A stretch of 64,000 bases of DNA, from positions 620,001 to 684,000 of the forward strand of contig NZ_PSXX01000001.1 in assembly GCF_002931055.1 (NCBI RefSeq), in the 5' to 3' direction. Below are positions 22,728 through 34,654 of the stretch, in pieces. How positions within the stretch are numbered: the stretch's first letter is position 1; every line of letters starts with the position of its first letter. Both the position numbers and the translations under genes were made by a program. Under the pieces are notes generated by a model. The model was not told the origin of the DNA and ran no database searches. It worked only from the letters and a program-made list of their open reading frames with translations. The DNA comes from Pseudoclavibacter sp. AY1H1. GTDB taxonomy: Bacteria > Actinomycetota > Actinomycetes > Actinomycetales > Microbacteriaceae.

Positions 22728-23722
22728 GCCTGCACTCCCTCGTTCTCCGCCGACTCGTCCGTCGTGGAAGCGGTCTCTGCGACCGCGAGCTCCCGGGCTT
22801 CCGTCTCGGCGGCCTCGGCGAGCACCTCGCCGAAGACGCGGTCGGGGCCGAGCGAGCGGAGCTCCTCTGCAAGGACATCCGGGAGGTCCCTCACGGGCAT
22901 CGGGATCTTCTGCTCCGGCTGACCCGGCTGCGTGAGCACGACGGCGGAGTCGCTGACCCGCTCGAACGTGACCACGCCGCTCGGGCGGGTGAGCTTGATC
23001 GCACGGAGCTGAGCTCGGCCGAGCTCTCGCTCAGTTGCCTGGGCGAGCCGGACCGGGACCTGCAGCGCCAGCTGCAGCCAGGCCGCCATCAGGAGGGTCG
23101 ACGTGTGCGAGGGACGCCCGATGACCTCGACTTCCTGGATGGGCTCGTACGGGGGCTGGTCGAGCACCGCGGCGATCTGCGCGCGCCAGCTGGTGAGCCT
23201 GGTCCACGCGAGGTCGCTGTCGCCGTCGCAGAAGCCCTCTGCGAGCTTCGTGACGGTCTCACCGCCGTTGCTGGCGCTGCCGGAGTCGACGATGCGCAGC
23301 TGGGCGATGCGACCGAGCGACGAGGCGCTCGGGGCGCCGAGCGCGGAGTCGGGCCACCAGGCGACCACCGGGGCGTCCGGCAGAAGCAGTGCCTGCACCA
23401 GGGTCTCGGGATCGTCCGCCGCGGGTCCGGAGACGTGCAGCACGATGACCTCACTGGCCCCGGCGTCTCCGCCGACTCGGATCTCCGCGTCCATGTTCGA
23501 GGTCTTCGCGGTGCGGTCGACGACGTGGATGACGATGACGCGCATGGGGTGCTCGCCTGAGGCGGAGTTGGCTGCGGCGATCGCGGCCTCGCCTCGCCGC
23601 TCGCCGGTCGAGATGACGAGCGTGAGCACGCGCCCGAGCGCGACTGCTCCGCCTTCTTCTCGCATCGACACGAGCCGCTTCGAGACGGCTGAGGTCGTGG
23701 TGTTGCCGAGTTCGATGATCAC
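22724..23722 (-). CDS. opcA: Glucose-6-phosphate dehydrogenase assembly protein OpcA
   Basis: A 332-aa protein required for, or redox-modulating, glucose-6-phosphate dehydrogenase in actinobacteria and cyanobacteria. The AWWPDSALGAPSASSLGRIA segment (about 140-160) and LTSWRAQIAAVLDQPP (about 198-213) are characteristic. A GTG start at 23722 follows GGAGG in the end of zwf and overlaps the zwf stop by 4 nt (GTGA). The acidic, Ala-rich C-terminus looks disordered. Longer in-frame ORFs extending into zwf are read-through artefacts. Confidence 0.94.
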   Translation of the reverse strand: MIIELGNTTTSAVSKRLVSMREEGGAVALGRVLTLVISTGERRGEAAIAAANSASGEHPMRVIVIHVVDRTAKTSNMDAEIRVGGDAGASEVIVLHVSGPAADDPETLVQALLLPDAPVVAWWPDSALGAPSASSLGRIAQLRIVDSGSASNGGETVTKLAEGFCDGDSDLAWTRLTSWRAQIAAVLDQPPYEPIQEVEVIGRPSHTSTLLMAAWLQLALQVPVRLAQATERELGRAQLRAIKLTRPSGVVTFERVSDSAVVLTQPGQPEQKIPMPVRDLPDVLAEELRSLGPDRVFGEVLAEAAETEARELAVAETASTTDESAENEGVQA

Positions 23723-25260
23723 GGGCGCCTCCAGGTGCGGCCATCGCGGGCGAGGAGGGCCGTGGCCGAGGCCGGACCCCAGCTGCCGGGTTTGTAGAGT
23801 TCGGGTTGTCCCTGCGTCGCCCAGTACTCCTCGACGGGGTCGAGGATCTTCCAGGAGAGCTCGACCTCCTCGTGGCGCGGGAAGAGGGGCGGATCGCCGA
23901 GCAGCACGTCGAGGATGAGTCGCTCGTAGGCTTCCGGGCTCGACTCGGTGAACGCGTGGCCGTACCCGAAGTCCATGGTCACATCGCGGACGTGCATGCC
24001 GGACCCTGGAATCTTCGAGCCGAAGCGGATGGTGACGCCTTCGTCCGGCTGCACGCGGATCACGAGGGCATTCGGCCCGAGCGACGTCCGCTGCGCCTCC
24101 TCGAACAGGTACAGCGGACCCTGCTTGAAGGTGACGGCGATCTCCGTCACGCGGCGGCCAAGGCGCTTGCCCGTCCGAAGGTAGAACGGCACCCCGGCCC
24201 AGCGGCGGGAGTCGAGTTCCACGCGAAGGGCGGCGTAGGTCTCCGTGGTCGACTGCGGGTTCATGCCGTCTTCCTCGAGGAAGCCACGCACGAACTCGCC
24301 ACCCTGCCATCCGGAGCCGTACTGGCCTCGGGCGGAGGCGAGCGACAGGTCGCGGGGGAGCCGGACCGCTGCGAGCGCCTTCTCCTTCTCCTGGCGGAGG
24401 TCCTTGGCGTTGAAGGAGAGCGGCTCTTCCATCGCGGTGAGCGCGAGCAGCTGCAGGAGGTGGTTCTGGATGACGTCGCGTGCGGCGCCCACTCCGTCGT
24501 AGTATCCGGCGCGACCGGACACGCCGATGTCCTCCGCCATGGTGATCTGCACGTGATCGACCGTGTTGGCGTTCCAGAGCGGCTCGAACATCGAGTTCGC
24601 GAAGCGCAGCGCGAGGATGTTCTGCACCGTCTCCTTGCCGAGGTAGTGGTCGATGCGGAAGATGGCGTCGCTCGAGAAGACCGACTCGACGATGCTGTTC
24701 AGCTCGCGAGCCGACGCGAGATCATGCCCGAAGGGCTTCTCGATGATGACTCGGCGCCAGGAGTCCTCTCGCTCATCCGCGAGTCCCGAGCGTCGCAGCT
24801 GGGTCGTGACCTCGGGGAAGGATCGCGGCGGGATCGACAGGTAGAAGGCGTGGTTGCCTCGCGTGCCCTGGTCCTCGTCGAGCTCGTCGAGCACTGACTT
24901 CAGCGAGTCGAAGGACTCATCGTTGTCGAACTCACCCGAGACGAAGCGCATGCCCTTCGCGAGCTGCGTCCAGACCTCCTCGTTGAACGGGGTCCTCGCG
25001 TGCTGCTCGACGTTCTCCTTGACGAACGCACGGAACTCGTCGTCCGACCAGGGCCGGCGCGCGAAGCCGACGAGTCCGAACGAGGGGGAGAGGAGTCCGC
25101 GGTTGGCCAGGTCGTAGACCGCTGGCAGGAGCTTCTTGCGGGACAGGTCGCCCGTTACTCCGAAGATGACGAGGCTCGACGGTCCCGCGATGCGGCGGAG
25201 TCGCCCGTCGTCGATGGACCTGAGGGGGTTGTTGTCAGCGCTGATGTCGACTGGCGTCAC
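23719..25260 (-). CDS. zwf: Glucose-6-phosphate 1-dehydrogenase
   Basis: A 513-aa enzyme oxidising glucose 6-phosphate to 6-phosphogluconolactone with NADP. The coenzyme motif GVTGDLSRKK lies near residue 34 and the active-site signature RIDHYLGKE near 190. The GTG start at 25260 is preceded by AAAAGGAGG; a longer in-frame start at 25347 runs through the upstream hairpin region and is unlikely. It is translationally coupled to opcA. A hairpin separates it from pgi, so it may also be expressed from its own promoter. Confidence 0.96.
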   Translation of the reverse strand: MTPVDISADNNPLRSIDDGRLRRIAGPSSLVIFGVTGDLSRKKLLPAVYDLANRGLLSPSFGLVGFARRPWSDDEFRAFVKENVEQHARTPFNEEVWTQLAKGMRFVSGEFDNDESFDSLKSVLDELDEDQGTRGNHAFYLSIPPRSFPEVTTQLRRSGLADEREDSWRRVIIEKPFGHDLASARELNSIVESVFSSDAIFRIDHYLGKETVQNILALRFANSMFEPLWNANTVDHVQITMAEDIGVSGRAGYYDGVGAARDVIQNHLLQLLALTAMEEPLSFNAKDLRQEKEKALAAVRLPRDLSLASARGQYGSGWQGGEFVRGFLEEDGMNPQSTTETYAALRVELDSRRWAGVPFYLRTGKRLGRRVTEIAVTFKQGPLYLFEEAQRTSLGPNALVIRVQPDEGVTIRFGSKIPGSGMHVRDVTMDFGYGHAFTESSPEAYERLILDVLLGDPPLFPRHEEVELSWKILDPVEEYWATQGQPELYKPGSWGPASATALLARDGRTWRRP

Positions 25261-25319
25261 AGCGTCGCCTCCTTTTTTGTGTAGGCACGAGTGTTCTGTT
25301 CTCCGGGGAGACCCGGAGA

Positions 25320-25357
25320 CGGGGCGGGGACGCGAGGGGTCTCGCATCCCCGCCCCG
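25320..25357 (-). terminator. Hairpin between pgi and zwf
   Basis: Eleven perfect outer pairs (25320-25330 with 25347-25357) plus inner GCGAG/CTCGC pairing form a GC-rich stem just after the pgi stop on the minus strand. It may terminate tkt-tal-pgi transcripts or attenuate read-through into zwf. Confidence 0.6.
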
Positions 25358-25365
25358 ATGATCGA

Positions 25366-26952
25366 TCAGCGCGAGATGGCTCCGAGGAGCGCGTCGAGCC
25401 CGTGTCCGCCTTGCCCGAGGTCGATCCGCAGGACTGGCTGCGAGTGCGACTCGAGCACGGAGGCGTCGCCGGCAGCCTGCGCGGAGATGAGCGTCCCGAA
25501 GGTGAAGGGGCGCTCTGGGATCTCCAGGTCCTGCGGCTCAGCCGAGGTGATCTGGAGGAACGCCCCGACCTTCGGGCCGCCCTTGTGGAACTGGCCGGTG
25601 GAGTGCAGGAAGCGAGGGCCCCAGCCGAAGGTCACGGGGCGGCCTGAACGCTGCGCGAGCTCGTCGCGCAGCGCCTCGAGTGCCCCGAAGCGGTTCCGAT
25701 CGACGTAGGCCTGAACCGACAGGTAGCCGTCCGACGGGATGAGCTCCACGAGGGCGTCGATGGCGCCGCTCAGCGTGCTCTGCCCCTCGACGACGGACTG
25801 GGTGCCGCGCACCTCGACGCCGTCGACCGCGAAGGCCGCCGGAGTCGGCTCCGGCGTCGCCTCGAGCAGACCGCGTGCTGCGACCTTGGCCGATTCGACA
25901 TCGGGCTGGTCGTACGGGTTGATCCCGATGACGGCTCCCGCGACGGCGACTGCCGTCTCCCACAGGACGAACTGGCCGCCGAGGGTGCCGGAGACGGCGA
26001 TGTCGTCGCCGCCAGCCGGGGTCGCCTCGGCGTCGCCGACGACCCGAACGAGCTGCAGGTCAGCGGGGCGCGCGGCGACTTCCGGCGCGCGGGAGGTGAG
26101 GACCACGGGGAGGATCCCGAGGTCGTCTTTCCCCGTCGACTCGGCGATGAGCTGCTCGACCCAGTCGCCGAAGCCGACGATGGACGTGCCGTCGTCGAGG
26201 ACGCCGAGGAATCGCTTGGCGGCGATCGCCGCGCCGAGGACGAGCGCGGGGTTGCTCTCGTCGTCGACCGAGACGACGGTCGCCGCGACGCCTGCGTCGT
26301 CCAGGAGGCCGGCGATGTCGACGCCCGCGAGCCCGGAGGGGACCAGGCCGAACGCGGTGAGTGCCGAGAAGCGGCCACCGACGTGAGGGTCGGCCAGGAA
26401 CACCCGGTAGCCGGCCTCACGTGAGGCGGCTTCCATGGGCGAGCCCGGGTCGGTCACGATCACGATGCGGCTGGCCGGGTCGATGCCCGCCGCCTCGAAG
26501 GCGTGGGCGAACGTCCGGCGCTGCGAGTCGGTCTCGACCGTCGAGCCGGACTTCGAGGAGACGATGATGGCCGTCTTCTCGAGGCCATCCTCGACGGCGG
26601 CCCGGACCTGAGCCGGGTCGGTCGAATCGAGGACCACGAGCTCGACGCCGGCGGTGCGCGTGATGACCTCCGGAGCGAGCGACGATCCGCCCATTCCGCA
26701 GAGCACGAACCGCGTCACGCCGGCGTCCGCGAACTCGGCCTTGAGAGCCAGGATGCCCTCAACGAGGTCTCGGGAGACCTCGTGCGCGCGAGTCCAGCCG
26801 AGTCGAATCGCGGATTCGGCCTCAGCAGCGGCTCCCCACAGGGTCGCGTCCTGCGCGAACAGGCGGGAGGCGAAGCGATCGCCGACGAGAGCGCCGACCT
26901 TCTCGGCGGCGGCAGCGGAGGCCGCGCCCGAGGTGCTGACCTTGATGCCCAC
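25366..26952 (-). CDS. pgi: Glucose-6-phosphate isomerase
   Basis: A 528-aa SIS-fold isomerase linking glucose 6-phosphate and fructose 6-phosphate. Visible features are FVLCGMGGSSLAPEV (about 83-97), the SSKSGST sugar-phosphate loop (about 132-138) and the C-terminal ATG-like HSTGQFHKGGP segment containing the catalytic Lys/His region (about 454-464). The sequence is of the divergent, TAL-associated actinobacterial type rather than the Escherichia coli type. It starts 9 nt after the tal stop, so the two are cotranscribed. Confidence 0.94.
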   Translation of the reverse strand: MGIKVSTSGAASAAAAEKVGALVGDRFASRLFAQDATLWGAAAEAESAIRLGWTRAHEVSRDLVEGILALKAEFADAGVTRFVLCGMGGSSLAPEVITRTAGVELVVLDSTDPAQVRAAVEDGLEKTAIIVSSKSGSTVETDSQRRTFAHAFEAAGIDPASRIVIVTDPGSPMEAASREAGYRVFLADPHVGGRFSALTAFGLVPSGLAGVDIAGLLDDAGVAATVVSVDDESNPALVLGAAIAAKRFLGVLDDGTSIVGFGDWVEQLIAESTGKDDLGILPVVLTSRAPEVAARPADLQLVRVVGDAEATPAGGDDIAVSGTLGGQFVLWETAVAVAGAVIGINPYDQPDVESAKVAARGLLEATPEPTPAAFAVDGVEVRGTQSVVEGQSTLSGAIDALVELIPSDGYLSVQAYVDRNRFGALEALRDELAQRSGRPVTFGWGPRFLHSTGQFHKGGPKVGAFLQITSAEPQDLEIPERPFTFGTLISAQAAGDASVLESHSQPVLRIDLGQGGHGLDALLGAISR

Positions 26953-26961
26953 GGCCCGGAC

Positions 26962-28080
26962 CTACGCCTTCGCCGCTGCAGCCTGGAGCTGCGAGTCGAC
27001 GGTGGCCTTGAGCTCCTGCCAGGAGACGATGAACTTGTCGACGCCCTCGGTCTCGAGCTGCTCGGTCACCTCGACGTAGCTCACGCCGATCGACTCGAGC
27101 GCGTCCAGCGTCGTGTTCGCGGCGTGCGCGGTGCCGGCGACGGTGTCACCGGTGATGACGCCGTGGTCGGCGACAGCCTCGAGGGTCTTCTCCGGCATGG
27201 TGTTGACGGTGTCGGCCGCGACGAGCTCCGTGACGTAGAGGGTGTCGGGCAGCGCGGGGTCCTTGACACCGGTGGAGGCCCAGAGCGGGCGCTGCTTGTG
27301 CGCACCTTCCTCGAGCAGGAGCTTCGCGCGCTCGCTCGAGAATTCCTCCTCGAAGGCCGCGTAGGCGAGGCGTGCGTTCGCGAGAGCCGCGAGGCTCTTG
27401 AGCGCGATCGCGTCGTCGGTGCCGATCGCGACGAGACGCTTGTCGATCTCCGCGTCGACACGCGACACGAAGAAGGAGGCGACGGACCGGATCGTCGACA
27501 GGTCGTGTCCACGCTCACGCGCCTGCTCGAGCCCGGAGAGGTACGCGTTGACGACCTCCCGGTACCGGCTCAGGCTGAAGATGAGGGTGACGTTGACGCT
27601 GATGCCCGAGGCGATGACCTCGGTGATCGCGGGCAGGCCCTCGACGGTGGCCGGGATCTTGATCATGGCGTTCTTGCGGTCGACCGTGGCCCAGAGTCGC
27701 TTGGCCTCGTCGATGGTCGCGTCGGTGTCGCGAGCGAGCTCGGGGGAGACCTCGATCGAGACGCGCCCGTCGAGTCCGTTGCTCGCCTCGTAGATCGGCA
27801 GGAAGAGGTCGCAGGCCGAGCGCACATCGTCGGTCGTGATGTCGAAGATCGCCTCGTCGACGCTGGCACCGCGGGCCTGGAGCTCGGCGACCTGCGCGTC
27901 GTATGCCTCGCCCTTGCTGAGCGCGCCGGCGAAGATCGTCGGGTTCGTGGTCACGCCGACGATGCCCCGCTCGGCGATGAGACGCTCGAGGGCGCCCGAC
28001 TCGAGGCTGGAGCGGGAGAGGTCGTCGAGCCAGATGCTGACGCCGGCCTCGGCGAGTGCTGCTGTTGGTGTTGAAGTCAT
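26962..28080 (-). CDS. tal: Transaldolase
   Basis: A 372-aa class I aldolase-fold transaldolase of the non-oxidative pentose phosphate branch. GVTTNPTIF near the N-terminus, the [11 protein letters not shown] segment and the Schiff-base lysine in AMIKIPAT (about 140-147) are in place. The start at 28080 follows GAAGGAA; an in-frame ATG 51 nt upstream lacks such a site. It lies 79 nt after tkt. Confidence 0.96.
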   Translation of the reverse strand: MTSTPTAALAEAGVSIWLDDLSRSSLESGALERLIAERGIVGVTTNPTIFAGALSKGEAYDAQVAELQARGASVDEAIFDITTDDVRSACDLFLPIYEASNGLDGRVSIEVSPELARDTDATIDEAKRLWATVDRKNAMIKIPATVEGLPAITEVIASGISVNVTLIFSLSRYREVVNAYLSGLEQARERGHDLSTIRSVASFFVSRVDAEIDKRLVAIGTDDAIALKSLAALANARLAYAAFEEEFSSERAKLLLEEGAHKQRPLWASTGVKDPALPDTLYVTELVAADTVNTMPEKTLEAVADHGVITGDTVAGTAHAANTTLDALESIGVSYVEVTEQLETEGVDKFIVSWQELKATVDSQLQAAAAKA

Positions 28081-28159
28081 TGCTGGTGTTCCTTCGCGTT
28101 GCTGGTGAAGAAGTGCTGGGTACCTCTGCATGGGCGAACGGTGTGCCGCCCGTGGACGG

Positions 28160-30250
<2,091 letters not shown>

Positions 30251-30433
30251 ACTGCGTCCCGTCGTCGTTGGGAAAGGGCCGCCTCACAGCTTATCGCCAC
30301 GACGGGTCCGCGCGGGGGGAACGTCGTTCAGTTCTCGGTCATGTTTCTCCGTGCGACGAGCCTCACAGCGCTTTCAGCCGGGTGTGAGGCTGGCCGCACC
30401 CAGGAAACGGGACGGCTTCTGGGCAAGAGCAGA

Positions 30434-30439
30434 TAGAAT
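30434..30439 (+). promoter_or_regulatory. Candidate -10 of ctaB
   Basis: TAGAAT lies about 30 nt before the ctaB start. Upstream, a CCTCACA/TGTGAGG inverted repeat spans 30361-30389. No clear -35 is seen. This short region separates ctaB from the divergent tkt. Confidence 0.4.
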
Positions 30440-30469
30440 TGCCAGCAGATTTCGAGCGAAGAGGAATTG

Positions 30470-31396
30470 GTGGCTTTGTCTGTCGATGAACTAGTGGCCG
30501 TGGCACCCCCGGAGCGGAAGCCTTTCGGGCGCAAGGTACGGGCCTACGTGGCGCTGACGAAACCTCGAATCATCGAGCTGCTCCTCATCACGACGGTCCC
30601 GACGATGTTCCTCGCCCACGGTGGCGTCCCGAACCTGTGGCTCGTCCTCGGCGTGGTCCTCGGCGGAGCGATGTCCGCGGGCAGCGCGAGCGCCTTCAAC
30701 TGCTACATCGACCGCGATATCGACCGCCTGATGAAGCGCACCGCCAAGCGTCCGCTCGTCACGGGCGAGCTCTCAGACCGAGAGGCTCTCGTCTTCTCGT
30801 TCGCCCTCGGCATCCTGTCGATCGTCGTGCTCTGGCTCGTCGCGAACCCGCTGACTGCAGCGCTCTCGCTCGGCGCGATCCTGCTCTACGTCGTCTTCTA
30901 CACGATCGTGCTCAAGCGCCGCACGGAGCAGAACATCATCTGGGGTGGCGTGGCTGGCTGCATGCCCGTCCTCATCGGCTGGGCCGGCGTCACCAACTCG
31001 CTCAGCTGGGCGCCGTTCGTGCTCTTCGCGATCATCTTCCTGTGGACTCCGGCCCACTACTGGCCGCTCTCGGTGAAGTACCGAGACGACTACGCCAAGG
31101 CGAGCGTGCCGATGCTGTCCGTCACGGAGGGCGAGCTCTCGGTCTCGCTGCAGACCGTCCTCTACGCGTGGGCGACGGTCATCTGCTCGCTCCTGCTCGT
31201 GCCGGTCGCGGGGATGGGCTGGCTCTACACCTCGGTCGCGCTGCTGTCGGGCGGCTGGTTCCTCTACGAGGCTCACGTGCTCTACTACCGCACGATCACC
31301 GGCAAGGGCGGCAAGCCCATGAAGGTCTTCCACCTCTCGATCACGTACCTGACGCTCGTCTTCGTCGCGGTCGGCATCGACCCGCTGATCTCCTAG
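30470..31396 (+). CDS. ctaB: Heme o synthase (protoheme IX farnesyltransferase)
   Basis: A 308-aa UbiA-family membrane prenyltransferase adding a farnesyl group to heme b to give heme o for terminal oxidases. The first aspartate-rich motif NCYIDRDID (about 80-88) and the second conserved loop around [13 protein letters not shown] are present, among about nine membrane helices. I chose the GTG at 30470 after AAGAGGAA; a TTG one codon upstream is also possible. It faces ctaA across a non-coding region, and tkt is divergent on the other side. Confidence 0.94.
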   Translation: MALSVDELVAVAPPERKPFGRKVRAYVALTKPRIIELLLITTVPTMFLAHGGVPNLWLVLGVVLGGAMSAGSASAFNCYIDRDIDRLMKRTAKRPLVTGELSDREALVFSFALGILSIVVLWLVANPLTAALSLGAILLYVVFYTIVLKRRTEQNIIWGGVAGCMPVLIGWAGVTNSLSWAPFVLFAIIFLWTPAHYWPLSVKYRDDYAKASVPMLSVTEGELSVSLQTVLYAWATVICSLLLVPVAGMGWLYTSVALLSGGWFLYEAHVLYYRTITGKGGKPMKVFHLSITYLTLVFVAVGIDPLIS

Positions 31397-31952
31397 ATCA
31401 CGGTTGGCCGCGAGGTCAACACCCAGCCCGAGGTCAACACTCAGATCGCTCGCGACCGCGTGCGATCGCGCAGGAAGCGACCACGGCGAGCAGGCCGGGT
31501 TCTCGCGGTGGTCGCAACACCGTGGTGCATCAGATCGATTCCAGCAGGCGCCCGGCTTGGAGTCTCCCCACCGCCGGTGGGAACTGGTCGCCCTCGCTCC
31601 TCGTCCAACGAGCCTCGCCCTCGACCCACCCCTCTCGGGACACCCACGCATCCCGCCCTACCGCCCTACCGCCCTTCATCCGCTCGCCCAAAGCGGAGTT
31701 GTGGTCGTGAAGACTTGCTCAAAGCAACCACAACTCAGCTCTCGACCGACTGCTGGGGTGCGGGCGCGGGCCCGGGCCCGGGCCCGGGCCCGGGTGCGGG
31801 CGCAGGGTTGTGGCCAGGTGTTGTTGCCACTTGCCCCGACCGCGTTTCGCCACAACTCTGCGCGCTCCCGCCGGGTTTGGAGGCGCGCCCGCGGGGTGCA
31901 CGGCGCGGCGCGGCGGGCAGCTTGCGGGCGGCGGGGACATGCAGCGGGGACA
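31397..31952. repeat. Non-coding intergenic stretch with clustered small tandem and inverted repeats
   Basis: No credible gene is present in this roughly 550-bp gap; its open frames are low-complexity. It holds a 16-nt direct repeat with 15/16 identity (31411-31426 and 31429-31444), a CCCACC-GGTGGG palindrome near 31569, three tandem copies of an 8-nt CGCCCTAC unit (about 31653-31676), a GGGCCC tandem array (about 31768-31795), two GTTGTGG-based inverted pairs (31696-31736 and 31807-31856), and a 13-nt tandem duplication (31933-31945 and 31946-31958). It lies between convergent ctaB and ctaA. Confidence 0.8.
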
Positions 31953-31993
31953 TGCAGCGGCCCCGGCGAGCAGTGCTCGCCGGGGCCGCTGCA
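31953..31993 (-). terminator. ctaA terminator hairpin
   Basis: Two 20-nt complementary arms meet almost without a loop (31953-31972 and 31974-31993), giving an effective stem of about 18 bp. It starts 15 nt beyond the ctaA stop on the minus strand. Confidence 0.75.
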
Positions 31994-32007
31994 TCAGCCG
32001 ATCCCGA

Positions 32008-32973
32008 TCAGACGCGCACTGGGCGTCCTTCGCGACGGATGGTGGCGACGGCGGTCGTGGCGACGGCGATGGTCGTGACCGAGAGCACCATATGGACGAT
32101 GACGAGCGTGATGGGAAGTCCGGTGCGCGCCTGCCAGATGCCGACGGCCGCTTGCGCGACGATGAGGCACAGCAGGCCGATCGAGACTCGCCGCGTCGCC
32201 GCGAAGCCCCGAACCGAGGCGACCACGACGAAGATGAGCGAGCAGGCGAGCAGGATGTAGGCCGGCCAGGAGTGCACGTGCTGCATGATGACCGGATCGA
32301 GGCCGTTCCGCGAGGCGGCCGAGTCTCCGGCGTGGGGCCCAGAGCCAGTCGTGAGTGCGCCGACGAAGACCGTCACCCACACCCAAACGTTGACGACGAC
32401 GCTGATCGTGAGCACGAGGCCGGCGCGGCTGACATCGAGCCGGGTCCCCACCTCGGGGACGGGCTCGCCGCTTCGCACGCGGAACAGCAGCACCGCTGCG
32501 ATGGCGCAGATGAGGCCGGAGATGAGGAAGTGGAGGCCGACGATGTCGGGGTTGAGCCCCGTGAGCACCGTGATGCCGCCCACGATCGCCTGCAGGATGA
32601 TGAGGAGACCGATCGAGAACGCGGGGACGGCGAGGCGCATGCCGCGGGGGCGCACGCGCAGCACGGCGAGGAACAGCAGCAGGGCGATGATGCAGAGGAT
32701 GCCCGTCAGCAGGCGGTTGCCGAACTCGATGACGCCGTGGATGCCCATCTCGGGCGTGTTGATGAGCGACCCCTCCGTGCAGTACGGCCAGGTCGGGCAG
32801 CCGAGGCCGGAGCCGGTGAGTCGCACGAGTCCGCCCGTGCCGACGATGGCGATGTTCGCGACCAGGCTCGCCCACGCCAGGAAGCGCGTGTACCGGGTGA
32901 TGCTGGTCGGCAGCAATCGCGCGCGGAGGTCATCCGCTCGTGAGGGACGGACGGGAGCGACTTGCGCGGTCAC
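32008..32973 (-). CDS. ctaA: Heme A synthase (COX15/CtaA family)
   Basis: A 321-aa eight-helix membrane oxygenase converting heme o to heme a for aa3-type cytochrome oxidase. Conserved heme-ligand histidines occur in HGVIEFGNRL, HFLISG, HVHSWPAY and HMVLSV. An extracellular Cys pair, LGCPTWPYC (about 57-65), matches the redox-active pair of the short CtaA type. A GTG start at 32973 is divergent from sufB. With ctaB and the SURF1 gene it forms an oxidase-maturation set spread over 10 kb. Confidence 0.94.
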   Translation of the reverse strand: MTAQVAPVRPSRADDLRARLLPTSITRYTRFLAWASLVANIAIVGTGGLVRLTGSGLGCPTWPYCTEGSLINTPEMGIHGVIEFGNRLLTGILCIIALLLFLAVLRVRPRGMRLAVPAFSIGLLIILQAIVGGITVLTGLNPDIVGLHFLISGLICAIAAVLLFRVRSGEPVPEVGTRLDVSRAGLVLTISVVVNVWVWVTVFVGALTTGSGPHAGDSAASRNGLDPVIMQHVHSWPAYILLACSLIFVVVASVRGFAATRRVSIGLLCLIVAQAAVGIWQARTGLPITLVIVHMVLSVTTIAVATTAVATIRREGRPVRV

Positions 32974-32986
32974 GAGTTCCTTTCAG

Positions 32987-33011
32987 ACGCCTGGCATGTC
33001 TGGCGTAGGAT
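32987..33011 (+). promoter_or_regulatory. Candidate suf operon promoter/operator
   Basis: An ACGCC/GGCGT inverted repeat (32987-33006) abuts TAGGAT (33006-33011), a plausible -10 for sufB. The resulting leader is about 220 nt and contains AATGGA/TCCATT pairing and a 9-bp perfect CCACACGCG/CGCGTGTGG pairing (33150-33158 with 33192-33200). No riboswitch class is recognised. Confidence 0.4.
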
Positions 33012-33235
33012 AGAAGTTGTTGTCTTCGCTCGGGACGTGCGCCCGAATCGCGGCGCAGGGAACAATGGAGGCCCCTCGCGGGTTCCATTCTACGAGAGGT
33101 AGACGCACGCCGTCTGCCCGAGCGACCGCGGGCCCACCGGCCGAAGACCCCACACGCGAGACGATCGACGGCGACAGGCCCCAGAAGCAGCCGCGTGTGG
33201 AGAACGACTTCAGAGATGAGAGAGACGAGGCAGAC

Positions 33236-34654
33236 ATGTCAGATGTCCTGATCGATCGCCCAGAACTCGAGGGCCTCGGCCGCTATGAGTTCGGCTGGTC
33301 CGACTCCGATGTTGCGGGATCGTCCGCGAAGCGAGGCATCAGCGATGCCGTCGTCGCCGACATCTCGCAGCTGAAAGACGAACCCGAATGGATGCTGAAG
33401 ACGCGTCTCAAGGGCTACAAGATGTTCGAGCGCAAGCCGATGCCGAACTGGGGAGCTGACCTCTCCGGCATCGACTTCGACAACATCAAGTACTTCGTGC
33501 GCTCGACGGAGAAGCAGGCGCAGACCTGGGAAGACCTCCCGGACGACATCAAGAACACGTACGAGAAGCTCGGCATCCCCGACGCAGAGCGCCAGCGCCT
33601 CGTCGCGGGCGTCGCCGCGCAGTATGAGTCCGAGGTCGTGTACCACCAGATCAACGAGGAGCTCGAGAAGCAGGGTGTCATCTTCATGGACACCGACACG
33701 GCGCTTCGCGAGCACCCGGAGTTCTTCGAGGAGTACTTCGGCACCGTCATCCCCTCTGGCGACAACAAGTTCGCCGCGCTCAACACCGCCGTGTGGTCGG
33801 GTGGCTCCTTCGTGTACGTCCCCAAGGGCGTCCACGTCGAGATCCCGCTGCAGGCCTACTTCCGCATCAACACGGAGAACATGGGCCAGTTCGAGCGGAC
33901 GCTCATCATCGCCGACGAGGGCAGCTACGTGCACTACATCGAGGGCTGCACGGCTCCCATCTACAAGTCGGACTCGCTGCACTCCGCGGTCGTCGAGATC
34001 ATCGTCAAGAAGAACGCGCGAGTCCGCTACACGACCATCCAGAACTGGTCGAACAACGTCTACAACCTCGTCACGAAGCGCGCAATCGCCGAAGAGGGCG
34101 CCACCATGGAGTGGGTCGACGGCAACATCGGGTCCAAGGTCACGATGAAGTACCCGTCGATCTACCTCGTCGGCGAGCACGCCAAGGGCGAGACCATGTC
34201 CGTCGCGTTCGCAGGCCCTGGCCAGCACCAGGATGCCGGCGCGAAGATGATCCACATGGCGCCGTACACGCAGTCGTCGATCACGTCGAAGTCCATCGCG
34301 AGGGGCGGCGGTCGAGCCGGTTACCGCGGCGAAGTGCGCATCGACGCGAAGGCGCACCATTCCTCGAACAGCGTCGTCTGCGACGCGCTGCTCGTCGACA
34401 CGCAGTCGCGCTCCGACACGTACCCCGCGATCGACATCCGCGTCGACGACGTGCAGCTCGGCCACGAGGCCACGGTCACGAAGGTGTCCGAGGAGCAGCT
34501 GTTCTACCTCATGAGCCGCGGGCTCCCGGAGACCGAGGCGATGGCCATGATCGTGCGCGGCTTCATCGAGCCCATCGCGCGCGAGCTGCCGATGGAGTAC
34601 GCGCTGGAACTCAACAAGCTCATCGAGATGAGCATGGAAGGATCGGTCGGCTAG
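33236..34654 (+). CDS. sufB: Fe-S cluster assembly protein SufB
   Basis: A 473-aa scaffold subunit of the SufBCD complex. The long family signatures are present, including [19 protein letters not shown], the EGCTAPIY segment with the functional Cys (about 235-242), and the C-terminal [10 protein letters not shown] and [11 protein letters not shown] motifs. It assembles iron-sulfur clusters together with SufD and the SufC ATPase in the cytoplasm. The ATG at 33236 follows GAGG; a longer in-frame TTG start 219 nt upstream adds an Arg-rich, unconserved leader. The stop abuts the sufD start directly. Confidence 0.96.
   Translation: MSDVLIDRPELEGLGRYEFGWSDSDVAGSSAKRGISDAVVADISQLKDEPEWMLKTRLKGYKMFERKPMPNWGADLSGIDFDNIKYFVRSTEKQAQTWEDLPDDIKNTYEKLGIPDAERQRLVAGVAAQYESEVVYHQINEELEKQGVIFMDTDTALREHPEFFEEYFGTVIPSGDNKFAALNTAVWSGGSFVYVPKGVHVEIPLQAYFRINTENMGQFERTLIIADEGSYVHYIEGCTAPIYKSDSLHSAVVEIIVKKNARVRYTTIQNWSNNVYNLVTKRAIAEEGATMEWVDGNIGSKVTMKYPSIYLVGEHAKGETMSVAFAGPGQHQDAGAKMIHMAPYTQSSITSKSIARGGGRAGYRGEVRIDAKAHHSSNSVVCDALLVDTQSRSDTYPAIDIRVDDVQLGHEATVTKVSEEQLFYLMSRGLPETEAMAMIVRGFIEPIARELPMEYALELNKLIEMSMEGSVG

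Noticed and set aside
31653-31795. Possible CRISPR or satellite array in the 31.7-kb tandem repeats
   Set aside because: Units are 6-8 nt without spacers, and no cas gene is in the window.
31404-32260. Open frames across the ctaB-ctaA intergenic region
   Set aside because: Translations are Pro/Arg/Gly-rich, caused by the GGGCCC array and other repeats. There is no ribosome site or conserved segment.
33012-33235. Known riboswitch in the sufB leader
   Set aside because: I could not match any riboswitch core; only generic pairings are visible.
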